A DNA stretch of 44,067 nt from Rhodocyclaceae bacterium (GCA_026415155.1 JAOAHQ010000036.1:1-44067); one strand, 5' to 3'; counted from the first letter of the stretch, positions 7,310-15,582 are shown. The notes: generated from the sequence alone by a model not told the origin. Program-made: numbers and translations.

Positions 7310-10189
7310 ATGACACAACACTCCGTGCAGGAAGTCAAAAAGACGACCTGCTACATGTGCGCCTGCCGCTGCGGCATCCGCGTGCACCTCAAAGACGGCG
7401 AGGTGCGCTACATCGACGGCAATCCGAACCACCCCTTGAACAAGGGCGTCATCTGCGCCAAGGGGTCTTCCGGCATCATGAAGCAGTATTCGCCGGCGCG
7501 GCTCACGCGGCCTTTGCGCCGAAAGAGCACGGCCGAGCGCGGCGCGGGCGAGTTCGAGCCGATCTCGTGGGATGAAGCCTTCGCGATCCTCGAAGAGCGG
7601 CTCGGCAAGATCCGCGCGACCGATCCTAAGAAGTTCGCGCTCTTTACCGGCCGCGACCAGATGCAGGCCTTGACCGGCCTCTTTGCGCGCCAGTTCGGCA
7701 CGCCCAACTACGCGGCGCACGGCGGCTTTTGTTCCGTCAACATGGCAGCCGGCCTCATCTACACGATCGGCGGCTCGTTCTGGGAATTCGGCGGGCCGGA
7801 TCTCGATCGCGCCAAGCTCTTCGTGATGATCGGCACCGCCGAAGATCACCACTCGAACCCGCTCAAGATCGCGATTTCGCAGTTCAAGCGCAATGGCGGG
7901 CGCTTCGTCTCGATCAACCCGGTGCGCACCGGCTATTCGGCGATCGCCGACGAATGGGTGCCGATCCGCCCGGGTACCGACGGCGCCTTCCTGCTCGCCG
8001 TGATCCACGAGATCATCGAGAAGGGGCTCTACGACCGCGACTTCCTCGTGCGTTACACGAATGCCGGCCAGCTCGTCAATTGCGACGAGGAGGACGACGA
8101 ATTCGGCATGTTCCTGCGCACCGAGGTGCCCGAGGAAGAGGCCTGCTATGACCCGCAGGACAAGCTCTGGTGGGATCGCAAGACCAACCGGCCGGTGGTG
8201 ACGCACAGCGAAGGGGCCGACCCTTGCCTGCTCGGCGAGTTCGAAATCAACGGCACGAAGGTCAAGCCCGCCTTCCAGCTCTTGGTCGAGCGCGTCAAGG
8301 ACTACACGCCGGAATGGGCCGAGGGGGTGACCGGCATTCCGGCGGCGACGATCCGGCGGCTTGCCTATGAAATGGGGGTGACGGCGCGCGACCAGAAGAT
8401 CGAGCTGCCGATCGCCTGGACCGATGCCTGGGGCAAGGAGCACGAGACGGTGACCGGCAATCCGGTCGCCTTCCACGCGATGCGCGGCCTGGCGGCGCAC
8501 TCGAACGGCTTTCAGACCATCCGTGCGTTGGGCATTTTGATGTCGATCCTCGGCACGATCGACCGCCCTGGCGGCTTTCGCCACAAGGTGCCGTTTCCGC
8601 GCCCGATTCCGCCCTGCGCGCGCACGCCCAACCACCCAAACGCCGTGCAGCCGAACAAACCCTTGGATGGCATGGCGCTCGGCTGGCCGGCCGATCCGGA
8701 CGATCTCTTCGTCGATGAGGCAGGCAATCCGGTACGCATCGACAAGGGCTTTTCCTGGGAGTATCCGCTCTCGGTGCATGGCCTGATGCACAACGTCATC
8801 ACCAATGCCTGGCGCGGCGACCCATACCGGATCGATACCTTGATGATCTTCATGGCCAACATGGCCTGGAACTCGACGATGAACGCCGTCGAGGTACGCA
8901 AGATGTTGAACGACAAGGATGAGAACGGCGAATACAAGATCCCGTTCATCGTCGTCGCCGATGCCTTCCAGTCCGAGATGACGGCCTTCGCCGACCTCAT
9001 CCTGCCGGATACGACGTATCTGGAGCGCCACGACGTGATGTCGCTGCTCGACCGGCCGATCTCGGAATTCGATGGCCCCGTCGATGCGGTGCGCATCCCT
9101 GTGCTGCCGCCCTTGGGCGAGTGCAAGCCCTTTCAGGAAGTGCTCATCGAGCTTGCTTCGCGCCTGAAGCTCCCCGCCTTCGTCACGAAGGAGGGCAAGC
9201 GCAAATACCGCGACTACCCGGATTTCATCGTCAATTACGAGACCGAGCCCGGCTCCGGCATCGGCTTCCTCGCCGGCTGGCGCGGCAAGGGGGGGGAGAA
9301 GCACCTGCGCGGCGAGCCAAACCCGAACCAGTGGGAGATGTATGCGAAGAACGACTGCGTCTTCCACTATGAGCTCCCCAAGAGCTACCAGTACATGCGC
9401 AACTGGAACCAGGGCTATCTCGAATGGAGCCAGCGAAACCGCATCACGCGCTATGCCGAGCCGATCTTGATCCACATTTACTCAGAAGTGCTGATGCGCT
9501 TCCGTCAAGCCGCGCGCGGCAAGGGCTTTTCGAGAAAACCGCCGGCGCATCTCGCCAAACGCGTCGAGACCTTTTTCGACCCGCTGCCTTTCTACTACGA
9601 CCCGCTCGAAGCACAGGTCACCGACCGCCACAAGTATCCGCTCGCCGCGGTCACGCAACGGCCGATGGCGATGTATCACTCCTGGGATTCGCAAAATGCG
9701 TGGCTGCGGCAGATCCACGCCCATAACGTGCTCTACGTGAATACCCACACGGCACGGATCAACGGCATCGAGGATGGCGACTGGATCTGGGTCGAATCGC
9801 AGTGGGGCAAGGTCAAATGCATCGCCAAGCATTCCGAGGCCGTCGAGCCGGGCACGGTGTGGACCTGGAATGCGATCGGCAAGGCCGCCGGCGCCTGGAA
9901 TCTGGCGCCGGATGCCAACGAATCGCAACTGGGCTTCCTCCTCAACCATCTGATCTCGGAAGAGCTCCCATCCTGTGAGCGCGGCTCGGATCGTCGCGTC
10001 TCGAACTCCGACCCGATCACCGGCCAGGCCGCCTGGTACGACGTGCGCGTGCGGATTTACAAAGCTGACGAGAAAGTCGGCGCTGGCGAGACGGCACGGA
10101 CGGAACCGCAGTTTGCGCCGCTCAAACCCTATCCCGGTCAGCCTGAGCGCAAGTCGATCTGGAACTACTTCGCGGGGAAAAACCAATGA
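7310..10189 (+). CDS. soeA: SoeA, molybdopterin subunit of sulfite dehydrogenase
   Basis: The 959-residue protein belongs to the DMSO-reductase family of molybdenum enzymes. C14, C17, C21 and C49 form the N-terminal [4Fe-4S] site, and C143 in GGFCSVNM sits where PsrA/SoeA-type enzymes place the cysteine that binds molybdenum. The molybdopterin dinucleotide domain lies in the C-terminal third. No twin-arginine signal is present, which fits the cytoplasmic SoeABC enzyme that oxidises sulfite to sulfate and passes electrons to quinone. Periplasmic polysulfide and thiosulfate reductases usually carry such a signal. soeB follows with a four-base ATGA overlap, then the membrane subunit soeC. Residues near 923-930 (KVGAGETA) are encoded by a copy of the dispersed motif. 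Direction and substrate are inferred from family and context. Confidence 0.88.
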   Translation: MTQHSVQEVKKTTCYMCACRCGIRVHLKDGEVRYIDGNPNHPLNKGVICAKGSSGIMKQYSPARLTRPLRRKSTAERGAGEFEPISWDEAFAILEERLGKIRATDPKKFALFTGRDQMQALTGLFARQFGTPNYAAHGGFCSVNMAAGLIYTIGGSFWEFGGPDLDRAKLFVMIGTAEDHHSNPLKIAISQFKRNGGRFVSINPVRTGYSAIADEWVPIRPGTDGAFLLAVIHEIIEKGLYDRDFLVRYTNAGQLVNCDEEDDEFGMFLRTEVPEEEACYDPQDKLWWDRKTNRPVVTHSEGADPCLLGEFEINGTKVKPAFQLLVERVKDYTPEWAEGVTGIPAATIRRLAYEMGVTARDQKIELPIAWTDAWGKEHETVTGNPVAFHAMRGLAAHSNGFQTIRALGILMSILGTIDRPGGFRHKVPFPRPIPPCARTPNHPNAVQPNKPLDGMALGWPADPDDLFVDEAGNPVRIDKGFSWEYPLSVHGLMHNVITNAWRGDPYRIDTLMIFMANMAWNSTMNAVEVRKMLNDKDENGEYKIPFIVVADAFQSEMTAFADLILPDTTYLERHDVMSLLDRPISEFDGPVDAVRIPVLPPLGECKPFQEVLIELASRLKLPAFVTKEGKRKYRDYPDFIVNYETEPGSGIGFLAGWRGKGGEKHLRGEPNPNQWEMYAKNDCVFHYELPKSYQYMRNWNQGYLEWSQRNRITRYAEPILIHIYSEVLMRFRQAARGKGFSRKPPAHLAKRVETFFDPLPFYYDPLEAQVTDRHKYPLAAVTQRPMAMYHSWDSQNAWLRQIHAHNVLYVNTHTARINGIEDGDWIWVESQWGKVKCIAKHSEAVEPGTVWTWNAIGKAAGAWNLAPDANESQLGFLLNHLISEELPSCERGSDRRVSNSDPITGQAAWYDVRVRIYKADEKVGAGETARTEPQFAPLKPYPGQPERKSIWNYFAGKNQ
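10073..10095 (+). repeat. Dispersed 23-base motif, copy 3 (in soeA)
   Basis: Twenty-two of 23 bases match the consensus. It is read in sense as KVGAGETA near the C-terminus of SoeA, beyond the conserved cofactor-binding domain. Confidence 0.8.
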
Positions 10190-10917
10190 CGCAGCTCGCC
10201 CTCGTGATCGATCTCAACGTTTGCGTCGGCTGCCACGCCTGCGTGACGAACTGCAAGGAGTGGAATACCTCCGGCCCAGCCGGCCCGCTCGTCGATCTCA
10301 ACCCTTACGGCAAGAACCCGACCGGCACCTTCTTCAACCGCGTGCAGACCTATGAGGTCGGCGAATTCCCGAACACGGAGACGGTGCACTTCCCGAAGTC
10401 CTGCCTCCACTGCGAAGAGCCGCCCTGTGTGCCGGTCTGCCCGACGGGCGCCTCCTACAAGCGCAAGGAGGACGGCATCGTGCTCGTCGACTACGACAAG
10501 TGCATCGGCTGCAAGTATTGCTCCTGGGCCTGCCCCTACGGCGCGCGCGAGTTCGACGAGCACCAGCGCGTGATGAAGAAATGCACGCTGTGCGTCGACC
10601 GCATCTACGATACGACGCTGACGGATGAAGAGCGCCGCCCCGCCTGCGTGCGCGCCTGTCCGACCAGCGCGCGCCTGTTCGGTGACATCCACGACCCGGA
10701 ATCTGAAGTCTCGCGCGCGATCCGCGAAAACGGCGGCTATCAGCTGATGCCCGAGTGGGGCACGCAGCCCGCCAATCACTACCTGCCCAGGCGCAAGACG
10801 CAGATCCGCCTGCGCGAAGACGAGCTCGAGCGCGCCGACAATCCGCTCAAGATCGACCGTCAGCTGCCCAAGCCTGCTCAGGCCGAGCCTGCGCTCGACG
10901 ATGTGACGAGCTGGTAA
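10186..10917 (+). CDS. soeB: SoeB, four-cluster iron-sulfur subunit
   Basis: This 243-residue protein is of the DmsB/PsrB type. Four cysteine clusters are visible: CVGCHACVTNC near the N-terminus, CLHCEEPPCVPVCP, CIGCKYCSWACP, and a split set CTLC...CVRACP. It carries electrons from the molybdenum centre of SoeA to the quinone-reactive membrane subunit SoeC. There is no signal peptide, consistent with a cytoplasm-facing complex. Its ATG overlaps the soeA stop by four bases. The tail after residue 190 is charged and variable. The nearest alternative role, a polysulfide-reductase B subunit, is disfavoured by the lack of export signals in the complex. Confidence 0.9.
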   Translation: MTQLALVIDLNVCVGCHACVTNCKEWNTSGPAGPLVDLNPYGKNPTGTFFNRVQTYEVGEFPNTETVHFPKSCLHCEEPPCVPVCPTGASYKRKEDGIVLVDYDKCIGCKYCSWACPYGAREFDEHQRVMKKCTLCVDRIYDTTLTDEERRPACVRACPTSARLFGDIHDPESEVSRAIRENGGYQLMPEWGTQPANHYLPRRKTQIRLREDELERADNPLKIDRQLPKPAQAEPALDDVTSW

Positions 10918-10931
10918 GGAGTCTCATCCCC

Positions 10932-11909
10932 ATGCATCCTGCCTTTTCCGTGATCTTCCTCACCACCCTGATCGGCGCTGGCCAGGGCCTGTTTCTCGCC
11001 CTCTTCACGGTCGAGTCCTACGCCGCCTTCGGCCTCTTGCCCGCTCAGGCGAGCGGCTTTTATGCATTCGGCAGCCTCGTTGCGCTGATCCTGCTCGCGC
11101 TCGGCCTGTTCGCCTCTTTTTTCCATTTGGGCCATCCCGAGCGGGCCTGGCGCGCAGCGACGCAATGGCGCACCTCGTGGCTTTCCCGCGAAGTCATCGC
11201 CTTGCCGGCCTTCATGGGCGCGGTGTCTCTCTATGGCCTTGCTCACGGCTTCGAGCTCAACCCCGTGCTTGCCAGCTTGCCGAGCGGCGCTCCGGTACAT
11301 CTCACTGCCGTCTTGGGCAGCCTCGGCACCGTGCTCGCCTTCGCGCTCTTCATCTGCACCGGCATGATCTACGCGTGCCTGAAGTTCCTGCGCGAATGGC
11401 ACACGCCGCTTACCGTGATCAATTACATTCTGCTCGGCGGCGCTTCGGGCTTCACGCTCGCGGCGGCCTTCGCCGCGCAGCAAGCACCCGAGGTGATGCC
11501 GCTCTTGGCCGGCTGGGCGCTGATCCTCACCGTGCTCGGTTTTTTTAGCCGTAGCGCGAGTCTCGTTCGCAACGCGCGCTTGAAGCCCAAATCGACCTTG
11601 CAGACCGCGATCGGCATCAAGCACCCGAAGATCGTGCAAAAGAGCATGGGCTTCATGGGCGGCAGCTTCAACACGCGCGAGTTCTTCCACGGCAAGCCGC
11701 GGGCCTTGTTGCGCATGGTCAAATGGTTCTTTCTCGCCGCCGCCTTCGTGCTGCCGCTCATCTTGCTTGCTGCGGGGCTCGTTCAGGCGGCGGGAGGATG
11801 GCTCATGCTCGCCTTCGTCGTCCAATACCTCGGCCTCCTCGCCGAGCGCTGGTTCTTCTTCGCGCAGGCGAATCATCCGCAGAACCTCTATTACCAGTCG
11901 GTGGCCTGA
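10932..11909 (+). CDS. soeC: SoeC, DmsC-type membrane anchor subunit
   Basis: The 325-residue protein has about eight hydrophobic segments and starts MHPAFSVIFLTTLIGAGQG, typical of the DmsC family of membrane anchors. It is expected to anchor SoeAB on the cytoplasmic side and reduce or oxidise quinone. The FHLGHPERAWRAATQWRTSWLSREV stretch after the third segment is a conserved DmsC/SoeC feature. The ATG at 10932 was chosen over an upstream open frame because it begins the first membrane segment and has AAGGAG about ten bases before it. It lies 14 bases after soeB. A perfect 16-bp palindrome follows the stop after three bases. Confidence 0.88.
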   Translation: MHPAFSVIFLTTLIGAGQGLFLALFTVESYAAFGLLPAQASGFYAFGSLVALILLALGLFASFFHLGHPERAWRAATQWRTSWLSREVIALPAFMGAVSLYGLAHGFELNPVLASLPSGAPVHLTAVLGSLGTVLAFALFICTGMIYACLKFLREWHTPLTVINYILLGGASGFTLAAAFAAQQAPEVMPLLAGWALILTVLGFFSRSASLVRNARLKPKSTLQTAIGIKHPKIVQKSMGFMGGSFNTREFFHGKPRALLRMVKWFFLAAAFVLPLILLAAGLVQAAGGWLMLAFVVQYLGLLAERWFFFAQANHPQNLYYQSVA

Positions 11910-11912
11910 AGG

Positions 11913-11928
11913 TTTGAGCATGCTCAAA
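11913..11928. promoter_or_regulatory. 16-bp perfect palindrome between soeC and tusA
   Basis: The sequence TTTGAGCATGCTCAAA is its own reverse complement. It starts three bases after the soeC stop and about 30 bases before the tusA promoter. With no loop and no T-run it is unlikely to be a terminator, and it looks like a dimeric regulator site. Confidence 0.5.
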
Positions 11929-11956
11929 GCGGCGAGCGCCGACATCGCGATAAGTT

Positions 11957-11986
11957 ATTGCCGCGCCGGGCAATGCGGCTTATGAT
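11957..11986 (+). promoter_or_regulatory. tusA promoter overlapped by an inverted repeat
   Basis: A -35 box TTGCCG (11958-11963) and a -10 box TATGAT (11981-11986) are exactly 17 bases apart and lie 42 bases before the tusA start. An inverted repeat, ATTGCC then six bases then GGCAAT (11957-11974), covers the -35 box and part of the spacer, as a repressor site would. ATTGCC occurs once more at 11985-11990, overlapping the end of the -10 box. Confidence 0.6.
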
Positions 11987-12027
11987 TGCCCAACTTCATC
12001 ACCCACAACTCTTACCGGAGGAAAGAC

Positions 12028-12255
12028 ATGAATTTCGATCGCGAACTGGATGCCCGCGGCTTGAACTGCCCCCTGCCGATCTTGCGCGCCAAGAAGGCGC
12101 TGGGCGAAATGCAAAGCGGCCAGGTGTTGCGCATCATCGCCACCGATCCGGGCTCCGTGAAGGATTTCGCGGCCTTTGCCAAGCAGACCGGCAACGAATT
12201 GCTCTCGAGCGCCGAGAACAACAAGGAATTCGAGTTCTACATCAAGCGCAAGTAA
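12028..12255 (+). CDS. tusA: TusA-family sulfur carrier protein
   Basis: The 75-residue protein has the TusA fold with the CPxP motif (C14 in LNCPLPILRAKKAL), where the cysteine carries sulfur as a persulfide. In sulfur oxidisers TusA homologues move sulfane sulfur from rhodanese or DsrE proteins to cytoplasmic oxidation systems; elsewhere they serve tRNA thiolation. The position after soeABC and before a DsrE-type gene favours the oxidation role here. The ATG at 12028 has a GGAGG site four bases upstream and gives the usual family length; the longer frame from a TTG is rejected. It has its own promoter and terminator, so it can be expressed apart from soeABC. Confidence 0.92.
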   Translation: MNFDRELDARGLNCPLPILRAKKALGEMQSGQVLRIIATDPGSVKDFAAFAKQTGNELLSSAENNKEFEFYIKRK

Positions 12256-12262
12256 GCGCGCA

Positions 12263-12283
12263 AAAGTCGGCTCAGGCGACGGC
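12263..12283 (+). repeat. Dispersed motif, degenerate copy 4
   Basis: This 21-base sequence keeps AAAGTCGG at the left and GACGGC at the right, with two bases missing in the middle. It lies in the gap after tusA and is the weakest of the intergenic copies. Confidence 0.4.
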
Positions 12284-12291
12284 ATGGCAAG

Positions 12292-12327
12292 ACGCAGAGC
12301 GTCGATGAGGCGCTCTGCGTTTTGTTT
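12292..12327 (+). terminator. Intrinsic terminator after tusA
   Basis: ACGCAGAGCG pairs perfectly with CGCTCTGCGT around a nine-base loop and is followed by a T-rich stretch (TTTGTTT). It ends the tusA transcript 36 bases after the stop codon. Confidence 0.85.
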
Positions 12328-12362
12328 GATGCTGGCATAAACAATTCTGTTTCGATGCTGCA

Positions 12363-12386
12363 CCGCGATGTGTTGCATCATCGCGG
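12363..12386 (+). promoter_or_regulatory. Hairpin in the leader of the dsrE2-like gene
   Basis: CCGCGATG pairs with CATCGCGG around an eight-base loop, ending about 17 bases before the ribosome binding site (GGAGGAAGG) of the next gene. It has no T-run. It could be an operator or an mRNA structure. Confidence 0.45.
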
Positions 12387-12412
12387 CCACAAAAAAGCCA
12401 TTGGAGGAAGGC

Positions 12413-13018
12413 ATGAGCACTACCCCCGAAATCGAAGCCTTGATTCAGCAAAAACTCGACGAGCTATTGCCGCAAAAGCTCGAAGCGCTGCTTGCCGAGC
12501 GCGAGGAAGCCAAGACCCCGTCGATGACCATCATCGCCACCAAGGGCACGCTCGACTGGGGCTACCCGCCCTTCATCCTCGCCTCGACCGCCGCGGCGCT
12601 GGGCTGGGAGGTCACCGTCTTCTTCACCTTCTACGGCCTCAACCTCGTCAAGAAGGACATCTCCGATCTGCAGGTGAGCCCGATCGGCAACCCCGGCATG
12701 CCGATGAAGATGCCCTTCGGCCCCGACTGGTTCAAGAGCATCAACTGGAACATCCCGAACATCGTCCAGACCAACATCCCGGGCTTCGAGGCGCTGGCCA
12801 CCACGCTCATGAAGCAGACGATCAAGAACAACGGCGTCGCAAGCCTGGCCGAATTGCGCGAGCTGTGCCAGGAAGCCGGCGTCAAGTTCGTCGTCTGCCA
12901 GATGACCGTGGAACTCTTCGGCTTCACGCACGAGGACTTCATCGAGGGCATGGACTACGTCGGCGCGGCCTCCTTCCTGCCGGTGGCGCAGAAGGCGGAT
13001 GTCAATCTTTTCATCTGA
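12413..13018 (+). CDS. DsrE/DsrF-like (DsrE2-type) sulfur carrier
   Basis: The 201-residue protein has a charged, probably coiled N-terminal helix (about 1-34) followed by a DsrE/DsrF-like domain starting SMTIIATKGTLDWGYPPFIL. Conserved C162 in VKFVVCQMTVELFGF sits where the family's reactive cysteine lies; C152 is a second candidate. DsrE2 proteins work with TusA and rhodanese in sulfur transfer of sulfur oxidisers, usually encoded as rhd-tusA-dsrE2; here no rhodanese gene is adjacent. The ATG at 12413 is chosen for its GGAGGAAGG site. The gene is separated from tusA by a terminator. Annotation as a peroxiredoxin-family protein in databases would refer to the same fold. Confidence 0.85.
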   Translation: MSTTPEIEALIQQKLDELLPQKLEALLAEREEAKTPSMTIIATKGTLDWGYPPFILASTAAALGWEVTVFFTFYGLNLVKKDISDLQVSPIGNPGMPMKMPFGPDWFKSINWNIPNIVQTNIPGFEALATTLMKQTIKNNGVASLAELRELCQEAGVKFVVCQMTVELFGFTHEDFIEGMDYVGAASFLPVAQKADVNLFI

Positions 13019-13175
13019 ATGTCGCATTGCTGCAACGAAAGACCCATCAAGCAGCAAGGCGCGCCGGTCAAGCGCTTGTCATCATTGGACGGGTGAAATA
13101 AATTTTGAGAAGTTAAAGCTGTTTGTCGGCTGTTTAATCTAACCATCTGAAATCACAACCCATAGAGGGGGGACT

Positions 13176-14588
13176 ATGAAACTGAAAAAGCTTGCAGTAC
13201 TCATCGCCGCCGCTGGAATTTCTGCGCCGGCCTTCGCCACCAACGGCATGAATATGGAAGGCTATGGCCCGATCGCCACCGCGATGGGCGGCGCCTCTTA
13301 CGCCTACGACAACGGCGCGGCCGGCATGATCAACAACCCGGCGACCATCGGCCTCATGAAGAGCGGCACGGCTCGCCTCGACATCGCGATCGGCGGGTTG
13401 CATCCGGATGTGAATACCTCTTTCATGGGCATGAATGCCGCTTCGGCAGGCGACGCCTACTACATGCCGGCGGCCGGCTACGTGCGCAAGGATGGCAAAT
13501 TGGCCTACGGCATCGGCATGATGGCGCAGGGGGGGATGGGGACGGAATACGGTTCGAACTCTTTGTTGAATCAGGGGCGATCCATGGCCGGCACCCCGCT
13601 TGGCACAGGTGGAACGCTCAACTCGGTCGGCTATGAAAACCGTTCGGAGCTCGGCTTGGGCCGCATCATGGTCCCCTTGTCTTTCGAGGTGACCGACGGC
13701 TTCCAGATCGGCGGCTCGATCGACTACCTCTGGGGTGGGCTCGACATCCGCATGGTCATGGACGGTAACACCTTGGGCGGGATGATGATGGGGACATCTG
13801 CTCTTGGCAGGGCGACGCCAGATGCTACTCTGGGTGCTGCACTGGCTGCTTTCACGCCACCGGGTGGCGATTTCTACTGGGCGCAGTTTGATTTTTCCCA
13901 AGGCAGCAACAAGTTCAAGCAGCGCTTGACAACCACGGGCTGGGCGGCCAACCTGGGCTTTACCTGGAAGGCGACGCCGCAACTGACGATCGGCGGCGTC
14001 TATCATGCCAAGACTCATCTCTCTGACATGGAGGGGCGAGGCCAACTGGTCATGAGTGGCAATAACGGAGCTAATGTGACGATGTCCATGCCCGGCAAGC
14101 TCAAGGTCATCGACTTCCAGTGGCCGGAAACCTTTGGCATTGGCCTGGCCTATCAGGCGAGCGACAGCCTCTTGATCGTCGCCGACTACAAGCGCATCAA
14201 TTGGTCGAAGGTCATGCAAAGCTTCCGCATGCGCTTCGAGGCCGATGGCGGTGGTGCGATGGACGCTGCGCTGTACCAGAACTGGTCGGATCAGGATGTC
14301 TATATGATCGGCGGTGCCTACAAGGTTTCGCCTGCCCTCACTTTGCGCGCCGGTGTGAATCTTGCCAACAACCCGGTGCCGGCGGGTAACATGAACCCGC
14401 TCTTCCCGGCGACGATCAAGAATCACTACACCTTCGGCTTTGGCTATGCCTTCAGCCCGGTCTCGTCGATCGATTTCTCGCTCGTCCATGCGCCGAAGGT
14501 CACCGTCACCAACAACAACATGGGCGGTGTCTCGACGAGCCACAGCCAGCAGAACAACTGGCAGTTCATGTACAGCCACCGCTTCTAA
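13176..14588 (+). CDS. OmpP1/FadL/TodX-family outer membrane protein
   Basis: This 470-residue protein starts with a clear signal peptide (MKLKKLAVLIAAAGISAPAFA) and a mature N-terminus TNGMNMEGYGPIATAMGGAS, the hatch-like opening typical of FadL-family channels. It ends in phenylalanine (YSHRF), as outer membrane beta-barrels do. FadL proteins carry hydrophobic molecules across the outer membrane. The substrate here is unknown; the sulfur-gene neighbours raise the possibility of a hydrophobic sulfur species, which is speculation. The gene has a strong GAGGGGGG ribosome binding site, a 157-base leader region and its own terminator, so it is likely transcribed alone. Confidence 0.85.
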   Translation: MKLKKLAVLIAAAGISAPAFATNGMNMEGYGPIATAMGGASYAYDNGAAGMINNPATIGLMKSGTARLDIAIGGLHPDVNTSFMGMNAASAGDAYYMPAAGYVRKDGKLAYGIGMMAQGGMGTEYGSNSLLNQGRSMAGTPLGTGGTLNSVGYENRSELGLGRIMVPLSFEVTDGFQIGGSIDYLWGGLDIRMVMDGNTLGGMMMGTSALGRATPDATLGAALAAFTPPGGDFYWAQFDFSQGSNKFKQRLTTTGWAANLGFTWKATPQLTIGGVYHAKTHLSDMEGRGQLVMSGNNGANVTMSMPGKLKVIDFQWPETFGIGLAYQASDSLLIVADYKRINWSKVMQSFRMRFEADGGGAMDAALYQNWSDQDVYMIGGAYKVSPALTLRAGVNLANNPVPAGNMNPLFPATIKNHYTFGFGYAFSPVSSIDFSLVHAPKVTVTNNNMGGVSTSHSQQNNWQFMYSHRF

Positions 14589-14605
14589 GCAGTTTGCAGC
14601 ATGAG

Positions 14606-14631
14606 AAAAGGCCGGCCCAGCCGGCCTTTTT
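14606..14631. terminator. Intrinsic terminator after the porin gene
   Basis: GGCCGGC and GCCGGCC pair around a three-base loop, flanked by AAAA on the left and TTTTT on the right, so it could act in both directions. It lies 17 bases after the porin stop. Confidence 0.9.
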
Positions 14632-14683
14632 CACATCTGCCGCACATAAAAACAACTGACCCAAACATAAACGGAGGAGACTC

Positions 14684-15568
14684 ATGAAAAAGCTATTTTT
14701 CGGCGCGGCGCTCGCGCTCGTTTCGTTTTTCGCCCATGCCCTGCAACCCTATTTCTATGGCGACAAAGTCGCGGGGGGAGACTTGAAGGCCGTCATGGCC
14801 GCTACTGAACAGAAGCTTTCGGCCGCCGGCTTTACGGTCATCGGCCGCCATACGCCGCCGGGCATTCCGACCCATGCCTCGCTCGTCGTCACCGAGCCGG
14901 GCCTCACCGCGGCGCTCACCCAGATCGGCGGTGCGGCGATCGTCGCCGTGCCGATCCGCGTTGGCGTCAAGGCCGATGGCACGGTGTCCTATCTGAACCT
15001 CGAATACTGGCAGCGCGCCTTCCTGCGCGAGCACTTTGCCAAGGCCGAAGCGGCGGTGAAGGCGGCGCAGGAGAAGCTCGCCAAGGCGCTCGGCGCGGGT
15101 AAGCCCTTCGGCGGCGAGGTGAAGGCCGAGGATCTGCCGAAATACCGCTACATGGCCGGCATGGAGCGCTTTGGCGACAAGAGCGAGCTTAAGAGTTATG
15201 GCAGTTTCGACGAGGCCGTAAAGACGATCCAGGAGAACCTCGCCAAGGGCGTGGCGAAGACCGCGAAGGTCTATGAGATCGTGCTGCCTGAGAAGAAGCT
15301 CGCCGTATTCGGCGTCGCGACCAACGATCCCGAGGACGGCGAAGGCTGGTGGGCGAAGAAGATCGGCCCCGACCACATCGCCGCGCTGCCGTGGGAAATC
15401 TATGTCGTCGACAACAAGGCTTATTCGCTCTTCGCGCGTTACCGCACGGCGCTCGCCTGGCCGGATCTCGGCATGTTCCAGTTCATGGGCATTTCAAGCC
15501 ACCCCGATAGCAACCAGGCGATGATGGCGAAGGTCGCAGGCGGCAGCTATAGCGCGCAAGGGAACTGA
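14684..15568 (+). CDS. Secreted protein with two DUF302-like segments
   Basis: The 294-residue protein begins with a signal peptide cleaved after about residue 19 (FAHA/LQ) and should be periplasmic. Two regions, about 30-110 and 165-280, share the pattern of DUF302: an amphipathic helix with a GF-like turn, a hydrophobic strand and a LP-x-[EIR]-x-x-V strand (VPIRVGV and LPWEIYVV). This would make it an internal duplication joined by an alanine-lysine-rich helix. DUF302 has no settled biochemical function. It has a GGAGGAG binding site and sits between the porin and a convergent ATPase gene. The family assignment is from pattern only, without a search. Confidence 0.6.
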   Translation: MKKLFFGAALALVSFFAHALQPYFYGDKVAGGDLKAVMAATEQKLSAAGFTVIGRHTPPGIPTHASLVVTEPGLTAALTQIGGAAIVAVPIRVGVKADGTVSYLNLEYWQRAFLREHFAKAEAAVKAAQEKLAKALGAGKPFGGEVKAEDLPKYRYMAGMERFGDKSELKSYGSFDEAVKTIQENLAKGVAKTAKVYEIVLPEKKLAVFGVATNDPEDGEGWWAKKIGPDHIAALPWEIYVVDNKAYSLFARYRTALAWPDLGMFQFMGISSHPDSNQAMMAKVAGGSYSAQGN

Positions 15569-15582
15569 CGGGAAGGGGTGCT

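Noticed and set aside
7253..9475. 740-codon open frame on the minus strand across soeA
   Set aside because: It is antisense to the conserved SoeA cofactor domains, rich in low-complexity RAD/EIG/VAL runs and has no ribosome binding site; such long shadows are common in GC-rich genes.
7310..11909. Reading of the molybdoenzyme operon as polysulfide or thiosulfate reductase (psr/phs)
   Set aside because: The catalytic subunit has no twin-arginine signal, the anchor is DmsC-like, and tusA/dsrE2/qmo neighbours fit SoeABC better.
12332..12352. Possible sigma-54 promoter before the DsrE2-like gene (TGGCATAAACAATTCTG)
   Set aside because: The GG element is present but the downstream GC at the required spacing is missing.
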